Below are positions 1-4,365 of a DNA stretch of 5,961 nt, piece after piece. The position numbers and the translations under genes are program-made. How positions within the stretch are numbered: position 1 is the stretch's first letter; every line of letters starts with the position of its first letter. The stretch is from an uncultured Acidobacteriota bacterium (GTDB lineage Bacteria > Acidobacteriota > Blastocatellia > Pyrinomonadales > Pyrinomonadaceae), in contig CAMLKY010000149.1 in assembly GCA_946480545.1 (NCBI GenBank), positions 1 to 5,961 on the forward strand. Reading direction: 5' to 3'. A model generated the notes under the pieces. The model had not been told where the DNA came from. It did no database searches and saw nothing but the letters and a program-made list of their open reading frames with translations.

Positions 1-2
1 TC

Positions 3-272
3 TACGTTGTCTTTGAAAACGATAAGCTCGTCTTTAAGGCCGATGTCATTGCGGAAACTGATGAGGTGGCTTATCTCGAAGGTATCTACGTCGCACCGGA
101 CAAGCGCGGCAGCGGCATCGGGCCAAAGTGCCTCTCGCGTGTTTCGCTTGAACTTCTCTCACGAGTACGGAACATTTGTCTGTTGAGTAATGTGGATTTC
201 AGCAGTGCCCATCGAAGTTTTGAAAGGGCGGGATTCCATAACACGGACGCATGTACGACGCTGTTTGTGTGA
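3..272 (+). CDS. GNAT-family N-acetyltransferase, C-terminal part (5' truncated)
   Basis: The frame is open from the left edge to TGA at 270-272, giving 89 visible residues of a protein whose start lies outside the window. The segment EGIYVAPDKRGSGIG followed by a helix is the classic GNAT motif A: a beta strand, then the R/Q-x-x-G-x-G/A pyrophosphate loop (RGSGIG, visible residues 35-40) that binds acetyl-CoA. A second strand (NICLLSN) and the SAHRSFERAGF helix match motif B. Family knowledge says such enzymes move an acetyl group from acetyl-CoA to an amine; the substrate cannot be told. The position usually held by the general-acid tyrosine (FY-x-x-x-G) reads SF here, so Phe replaces Tyr. 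A GTG at 66 could be taken as a start, but the preceding 21 codons (YVVFENDKLVFKAD...) read like the preceding GNAT beta strands, so the gene clearly begins upstream. A terminator follows 40 bp after the stop. Confidence 0.85.
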   Translation, partial: YVVFENDKLVFKADVIAETDEVAYLEGIYVAPDKRGSGIGPKCLSRVSLELLSRVRNICLLSNVDFSSAHRSFERAGFHNTDACTTLFV

Positions 273-312
273 GAAAAAAGGATAGACTTTTGTTAGGCAG
301 CGGTTCATAATA

Positions 313-350
313 GGCTGGGCTGGGAGCTTCCCGGTCCGGCCTTCCTTTTT
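313..350 (+). terminator. Rho-independent terminator after the GNAT gene
   Basis: Bases 313-325 (GGCTGGGCTGGGA) pair with 329-341 (TCCCGGTCCGGCC) across a 3-base loop (GCT). The 13-bp stem has three G-U wobbles and no mismatch. It is followed directly by TTCCTTTTT (342-350). GC-rich stem plus T-tract on the + strand is the standard intrinsic-terminator layout. It separates the GNAT gene from the GGDEF-EAL gene, so the latter needs its own promoter. Confidence 0.8.
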
Positions 351-364
351 CCGCCGCCCCCTCA

Positions 365-392
365 CGAAAAGTCGGCTTAATCACGCTTTTCG
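365..392. repeat. Inverted repeat CGAAAAG-N14-CTTTTCG
   Basis: CGAAAAG at 365-371 and its exact reverse complement CTTTTCG at 386-392 flank a 14-base spacer. The element lies just upstream of the GGDEF-EAL gene and overlaps the candidate -35 region at 376-381, so it could be an operator. It could also be a degenerate copy of the CRCGAAA repeat seen at 2976-3079, since bases 363-369 read CACGAAA and the same CGAAAAG/TTTTCG core occurs there. Function is unproven; a 7-bp arm can arise by chance. Confidence 0.4.
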
Positions 393-404
393 ATCTCCTA
401 AAAT
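376..404 (+). promoter_or_regulatory. Possible weak sigma70-type promoter for the GGDEF-EAL gene
   Basis: TAAAAT at 399-404 matches five of six bases of the -10 consensus. The -35 candidates (CTTAAT at 376-381 or TTAATC one base later) match poorly, with a 16-17 bp spacer. Transcription would begin near 411 and give a leader of about 43 bases. A promoter is expected here because a terminator lies just upstream, but the sequence support is weak. Confidence 0.3.
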
Positions 405-453
405 TTTTGTCGCGGAAAGTCCTCCTTCGACGGCCGCACCACGCGCCTTTCGC

Positions 454-2955
454 ATGAACTACCATAAACTGACAATCGGTTACATGGTTGCGGTGCTCGC
501 GATGGGCTTGGCGTGTCTCGGATTCGCCGTTGTTAAGGCCCCGATCGAGAAGCTCGATCTGTACTTCCTGATCCTGGCCGGGTCGACCATTGGCCTTGGA
601 TCATGGGCGATCGTAAAGATCCCGCGGATAAAAACTCACATCGCGGTCTCCGACATTTTTATCTTCCTGACACTCATGCTCTACGGGGCCGAGATCGCGG
701 TGATACTCGCGGCCACGGAAGCTTTCTCTACGTCATGGCGGTTCTGCAGCAAGCGGCTCACGGTCTTCTTCAACGTCGCAGCGATGGCTCTGTCGACTTC
801 GGTCGTCGCCGTTGTACTTGCTCTATCCGGACTTTACGTTGACGGGTCCGTGCCACACGCGACGCTTAGTCTCAGGAACCTGATAATCGCGCTTTCGCTA
901 ATGGCGCTTACCCAGTTCTTCGTGAACACATTCGTGGCATCACTGCATGATTCGTTCAAGAACGCTCTTCCCTGGTTAGAGACCTGGAAGAGCAAATATA
1001 TCTGGACGTTCTTCACCTACTTCGCAGGCGCCGTCGGAGCAGGCGCTCTCATTAAACTCGCGCACTATGCCGGATTCGGTCTGATCGTCGCGACATTCCC
1101 CGTCATCCTGTTTGTATTTCTGGCGTATCGGATGTACCTGCAGAACGTTGAGATGTCGATAGCGCAGGCGGAACAGGCCGAGCAGTACGCGAAGATACTC
1201 GAAGAGCAATCGACCGCTCTTCGTGAATCGGAAGAACGTTTCCGGAGCGCATTTGCCTATGCCCCGATCGGTATCGGTCTGGTGACACGGCATGGTACCT
1301 GGGTCAAGGTCAATCACGCTCTTTGCGAGATACTTGGCTACGACGTTGAGGAGCTGCTCGCCACCGATTTCCAGTCGCTCATCTTTCCCGAAGACCTCGG
1401 AGCGACCCTCATGAAGATCCACGAGCTAATGGCCGGGCGTATAGCGAGCTGTCAGATGGAGCAGCGCTATGTTCACAAAACCGGACGAACCGTCTGGACG
1501 CTTTGGAGCGTGTCCGGTTCCGGAGATATAACCTCGGATAACTCGTACCTCATATTCCAACTCCAGGACATTACGGACAAGAAGATCGCTGAAGAGAAGC
1601 TCCAACACGAAGCGACACACGACGCACTTACCGGGCTTCCGAACAGGGCGCTGTTCATGCGACGGCTCGAAGAAGCCCTCGAACGCAACCGGAAGGACCC
1701 GAAGTATCAGGTCAGTGTTCTATTCATCGACCTCGACCGGTTCAAGTACGTCAATGACAGTCTTGGACACCTCATCGGAGACCAGCTTCTCATCGGGATC
1801 GCGACGCGGCTCCGCGACTGCATGCGGCCGCCTGACACGGTAGCCCGCCTCGGCGGAGACGAGTTCATGATCCTGGTCGAGGGACGATACTACACCGAAC
1901 GCGTGACGCGGATCGCGGATCGGATCCAGCGCCAGTTCGCACAGCCGTTCGATCTGTACGGGCAGGAAGTCTACAGCTCGGCAAGTATCGGTATCCTCCG
2001 AGCTTCCGAGAATCACATGACATCCGAGGACGTCATGCGGGATGCCGATACCGCGATGTATCAGGCTAAGCGCTCGGGACGTTCACGGCATGCGGTGTTC
2101 GATGAGAACATGCATACGGTGGCGAAGGAGACCTTGCTTCTCGAAACCGATCTCCGGAAGGCTATTGAGAAATACGAATTCGAAGTGCAGTACCAGCCGA
2201 TATTTTCACTTCAGACCGGCGAGGTCCAGGGCGTCGAGGCGCTCGCCCGCTGGTATCATCCTCAACTGGGTGAGATCCCGCCGTCGAAGTTCATTCCGCT
2301 TGCTGAAGAGACCGGGCTTATCGATCCGCTCGGCGAGCTTGTTCTCGATAAGGCATGTTCGGAGGTCGGAGAGATCTACCGCTCGATCGATAACGAATCT
2401 CTTACGTTGAGCGTGAACCTCTCATGCCGGCAATTCGCGCAGCCTTTCCTGGTGCGGCAGATTCAGAACATCCTGAACCGAACGGGCTTTCCGGCATCGA
2501 GACTCACACTTGAGATCACCGAGACAGTCTTCTTCGAATATCAGGAGCGGGCGATCGATATGCTGAACGAGCTGCGTTCGCTTGGTATCGATCTGGACAT
2601 CGACGATTTCGGAACTGGCTATTCGAATCTGAGCTATCTCGTCCGGCTCCCGATATCCACGTTGAAGATCGACCAGTCGTTCGTTGAGCCGATAACCGAT
2701 GAGGGCGCAAACACCGAGCTGGTGCGGACGATCATATCGATGGCGAATAACCTGAATCTGAAGGTGATCGCCGAGGGAATCGAAACCACCGCGCAGCTCG
2801 AAGCACTCAAAAAGCTCGGGTGCGAGAGTGGTCAGGGATACATGCTCGCTCAGCCGATGTCGCCCGATGATCTGGCGGATTTTCTCGGATGCAGCCTGGA
2901 CTCGCCGATACCTGCTCCTCAGTTCGATTTCTCGGTGACGAATATCGTGCAGTAG
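454..2955 (+). CDS. Membrane-anchored PAS-GGDEF-EAL protein (diguanylate cyclase / c-di-GMP phosphodiesterase)
   Basis: This 833-residue inner-membrane protein probably makes and/or degrades cyclic-di-GMP. Residues ~8-227 hold about seven hydrophobic segments, a membrane sensor I do not recognise by name. A likely coiled-coil linker (~228-262) joins it to a PAS domain (~261-375, with a PAC-like end QLQDITDKK). GGDEF follows (~385-550): the GGDEF signature is intact at 467-471, and an RxxD inhibitory site (R458-D461) sits five residues before it. EAL (~562-812) has E595 (EAL), N655, E687, D717-D718 (DDFGTG), K738, E774 and Q794, the residues known to bind metal and substrate, so both active sites look competent. 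Which activity dominates cannot be read from sequence. ATG 454 is the only usable start: the frame is open back to TAG at 283-285 but has no ATG, GTG or TTG. No Shine-Dalgarno sequence precedes it. It is monocistronic, with a terminator upstream and repeat DNA downstream. Confidence 0.95.
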   Translation: MNYHKLTIGYMVAVLAMGLACLGFAVVKAPIEKLDLYFLILAGSTIGLGSWAIVKIPRIKTHIAVSDIFIFLTLMLYGAEIAVILAATEAFSTSWRFCSKRLTVFFNVAAMALSTSVVAVVLALSGLYVDGSVPHATLSLRNLIIALSLMALTQFFVNTFVASLHDSFKNALPWLETWKSKYIWTFFTYFAGAVGAGALIKLAHYAGFGLIVATFPVILFVFLAYRMYLQNVEMSIAQAEQAEQYAKILEEQSTALRESEERFRSAFAYAPIGIGLVTRHGTWVKVNHALCEILGYDVEELLATDFQSLIFPEDLGATLMKIHELMAGRIASCQMEQRYVHKTGRTVWTLWSVSGSGDITSDNSYLIFQLQDITDKKIAEEKLQHEATHDALTGLPNRALFMRRLEEALERNRKDPKYQVSVLFIDLDRFKYVNDSLGHLIGDQLLIGIATRLRDCMRPPDTVARLGGDEFMILVEGRYYTERVTRIADRIQRQFAQPFDLYGQEVYSSASIGILRASENHMTSEDVMRDADTAMYQAKRSGRSRHAVFDENMHTVAKETLLLETDLRKAIEKYEFEVQYQPIFSLQTGEVQGVEALARWYHPQLGEIPPSKFIPLAEETGLIDPLGELVLDKACSEVGEIYRSIDNESLTLSVNLSCRQFAQPFLVRQIQNILNRTGFPASRLTLEITETVFFEYQERAIDMLNELRSLGIDLDIDDFGTGYSNLSYLVRLPISTLKIDQSFVEPITDEGANTELVRTIISMANNLNLKVIAEGIETTAQLEALKKLGCESGQGYMLAQPMSPDDLADFLGCSLDSPIPAPQFDFSVTNIVQ

Positions 2956-2975
2956 GGTCGCTCAAAGTTCTGGCC

Positions 2976-3079
2976 CGCGAAATACGCGAAAGAGCGCGAA
3001 AAGAGAATGCGCTTCTTTTCGTGTTGTTCGTGCAGTTCGTGCAGTTCGCGGTCACGAAATGCGCGAAACACACGAACCG
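2976..3079. repeat. Intergenic 9-bp-periodic CRCGAA / TTCGYG inverted repeat cluster
   Basis: Three blocks fill the gap after the GGDEF-EAL gene. Block 1 has CGCGAAA at 2976, 2985 and 2995. Block 2 has TTCGTG at 3018, 3027 and 3036 and TTCGCG at 3045, spaced exactly 9 bp. Block 3 has CACGAA at 3053, CGCGAA at 3062 and CACGAA at 3071, again every 9 bp. Block 2 is the reverse complement of blocks 1 and 3, so the cluster can fold either way. Because 9 is a multiple of three, all frames stay open and give low-complexity peptides (for example CSSCSS) that are not genes. This is a degenerate noncoding repeat; its mechanism is unknown. Confidence 0.75.
2993..3025 (+). repeat. Stem-loop within the repeat cluster, possible 3' end of the GGDEF-EAL transcript
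   Basis: CGAAAAGA (2997-3004) pairs perfectly with TCTTTTCG (3014-3021) around a 9-base loop. Four more pairs outward, two of them G-U wobbles, extend the stem to 12 bp (2993-3004 with 3014-3025). It lies about 40 bp after the GGDEF-EAL stop codon. It lacks a T-tract after the stem, so it is not a canonical intrinsic terminator; it may stabilise an mRNA end or simply reflect the repeat's symmetry. Confidence 0.4.
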
Positions 3080-3087
3080 CACTAAAA

Positions 3088-3116
3088 GTGAAAAAAATTC
3101 CCGTGCCCGTTATAAT
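3088..3116 (+). promoter_or_regulatory. Sigma70-type promoter for the MaoC-like gene
   Basis: A perfect TATAAT lies at 3111-3116, with GTGAAA at 3088-3093 (four of six matches to TTGACA) at the ideal 17-bp spacing. The predicted start of transcription, six to eight bases after the -10 box, is about 3122-3124, only 3-5 bases before the ATG at 3127. The mRNA would thus be leaderless or nearly so, which agrees with the missing Shine-Dalgarno sequence. Confidence 0.65.
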
Positions 3117-3126
3117 CTCGTGGTTT

Positions 3127-3525
3127 ATGAAACTCGAGGTTGGCGATAGATTCTCTACCGAGCGGCTGGTGACGGACGAGCTTATTCGACGGTTCGCTGA
3201 GGTCTCCGGCGATTACAATCCGATCCACCTGGACGACGACGTCGCGAAAGGGACGCGCTTTGGGAAGCGGATCGCACACGGAATGTTGAGCGGGGCGTTT
3301 ATATCTGCGGTGCTTGGATATGAGCTGACAGAGAGGCGGATCGTTTATTTGTCGCAGTCGCTACGATTCACGGCTCCGGTTTTTATCGACGACACCGTCA
3401 CGACGACCGCAACCGTGACCAATATTCGCGAGGACAAGCCGGTGGTCACCCTCGAGACGGTCTGCACCAATCAAAATGGCGAGACAGTGGTGACCGGCGA
3501 GGCAGTGGTCATGCTGCTCGGATGA
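3127..3525 (+). CDS. MaoC-like hot-dog dehydratase/hydratase, (R)-specific enoyl-CoA hydratase type
   Basis: This 132-residue single-domain protein carries the hydratase-2 signature: SGDYNPIHLDDDVAKGTRFG followed by KRIAHGMLSGAF (residues 27-58). By family knowledge (PhaJ of Aeromonas), the Asp and His of D-x-N-P-I/L-H are catalytic; here they are D29 and H34, both present. Members add water to trans-2-enoyl-CoA to give (R)-3-hydroxyacyl-CoA, linking fatty-acid turnover to polyhydroxyalkanoate or other (R)-3-hydroxyacyl pools, but substrates vary and small MaoC proteins are hard to assign. It is probably a cytosolic dimer. The length fits the family. The frame continues open to an ATG at 3007, but that extension is low-complexity repeat translation (FFSCCSCSSCSS), and a promoter ending at 3116 would sit inside it. 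ATG 3127, starting MKLEVGDRF, is therefore the start. It converges on sdhB with 15 bp between stop codons and no clear terminator. Confidence 0.88.
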   Translation: MKLEVGDRFSTERLVTDELIRRFAEVSGDYNPIHLDDDVAKGTRFGKRIAHGMLSGAFISAVLGYELTERRIVYLSQSLRFTAPVFIDDTVTTTATVTNIREDKPVVTLETVCTNQNGETVVTGEAVVMLLG

Positions 3526-3540
3526 AAGCCTTTCGCCAGC

Positions 3541-4344
3541 TTATTTCTTCAGCCATCCAAACAGTGCATTCACGGTGATGTCCCGATTGGTCTCGTAGAT
3601 CGCACGCGTGAGCGGGATCCCCATCGGACAGACCTGAACGCAATTCTGCGCGTTACCGCAGTTCGTGATGCCGTCATCGCCGAGCAACCCGTTCAGCCGT
3701 TCTTCAATATCCATCTTCCCTGTCGGATGCATGTTCATCAGCTTCGCCTGTGCGATCGCCTGTGGACCGATGTAGTTGTCGTCGCCGTACTGCGGGCATG
3801 CCTCGAGACAGCATCCGCATGTCATGCATCGCGAATAAGCGTAGCGTTCCTGCGCCGTTTCATTCGACATCACAGGACCAGGACCGAGGTTGTAAGTTCC
3901 ATCGAGCTCGATCCACGCTTTCACCTGCTTGAGATGATCGAACATCTTCGACCGGTCGACTTTTAAGTCCCGCACATTCGGGAATTTCGACATCGGCTGA
4001 AGCGTGACCGTATCCGTGCCCGACTCGATAAGCAGATCATCGACCAGTGCCGAGCACGACTGTCGGACGCGGTCGTCGATGACCATCGTACATATACCGC
4101 AAACCTGCTCGAGACAACTCATGTCCCAAACCGGAGGTGTCGTTTTCTTTCCCTCGGCCGTGACCGGATTTTTACGTATGTCCATCAGCGCGGAAATAAC
4201 ATTGAGGTTGCGCCGGTATGGCAGCTCGAAGGTCTCCCAGTACGCATCGGCGCCTTCCTTTTCGCGTCGCTGGATCTTGAACTTCACGGACTTCGGCGGA
4301 TTGTCGAGCCGTTTCTTTTCTTCCTTTACGTTAGCCGGATTCAT
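3541..4344 (-). CDS. sdhB: Succinate dehydrogenase/fumarate reductase iron-sulfur subunit
   Basis: This 267-residue subunit of complex II carries electrons from the SdhA flavin to the membrane quinone site on the cytoplasmic face. All cluster ligands are visible. The N-terminal [2Fe-2S] ferredoxin-like domain has C77, C82, C85 and C97 (C-x4-C-x2-C-x11-C). The C-terminal domain has C173, C176, C179 and C183 followed by Pro for [4Fe-4S] (CMTCGCCLEACP, with an extra C178), and C229, C235 and C239 followed by Pro for [3Fe-4S] (NCVQVCPMGIPLTRAI). The CMTCGCCLEACP and CPMGIPLT wording resembles the Bacillus-type enzyme, which pairs with a single cytochrome b subunit. An N-terminal charged stretch (residues 1-20) precedes the first strand. 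The ATG overlaps the sdhA stop as ATGA, implying translational coupling. Direction of the enzyme (oxidase or reductase) cannot be decided from this subunit alone. Confidence 0.96.
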   Translation of the reverse strand: MNPANVKEEKKRLDNPPKSVKFKIQRREKEGADAYWETFELPYRRNLNVISALMDIRKNPVTAEGKKTTPPVWDMSCLEQVCGICTMVIDDRVRQSCSALVDDLLIESGTDTVTLQPMSKFPNVRDLKVDRSKMFDHLKQVKAWIELDGTYNLGPGPVMSNETAQERYAYSRCMTCGCCLEACPQYGDDNYIGPQAIAQAKLMNMHPTGKMDIEERLNGLLGDDGITNCGNAQNCVQVCPMGIPLTRAIYETNRDITVNALFGWLKK

Positions 4345-4365
4345 TCCTTGATCGATTCCCCTTCT
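4341..4365 (-). promoter_or_regulatory. ATGA stop-start overlap and ribosome-binding region of sdhB
   Basis: On the minus strand the sdhB ATG (4344-4342) shares bases with the sdhA TGA (4343-4341), a 4-bp overlap typical of translational coupling. AAGGA (4349-4345) touches the ATG with no spacer, too close for a normal Shine-Dalgarno. AAGGGG (4363-4358) lies about 13 bases upstream, slightly far. Re-initiation by ribosomes finishing sdhA may therefore matter most. Confidence 0.6.

Noticed and set aside
976..1422. 148-residue frame on the minus strand opposite the GGDEF-EAL gene
   Set aside because: It overlaps the last membrane segments and the PAS domain of a clear gene, with no recognisable motif and no promoter or RBS of its own.
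2976..3079. CRISPR array
   Set aside because: The repeat cores are six bases with 3-base variable gaps and change orientation; there are no 24-40 bp direct repeats or unique 30-bp spacers, and no cas genes.
3007..3126. Possible 40-residue N-terminal extension of the MaoC-like protein from an ATG at 3007
   Set aside because: The peptide is a translation of the 9-bp repeat (Ser/Cys and Arg/Asn runs), lies upstream of a consensus promoter, and adds nothing typical of hot-dog hydratases.
2807..3149. Open frames on both strands across the repeat cluster (for example 2807-3082 minus and 2889-3149 plus)
   Set aside because: They stay open because the repeat period is a multiple of three; the peptides are low-complexity and overlap the GGDEF-EAL and MaoC-like genes.
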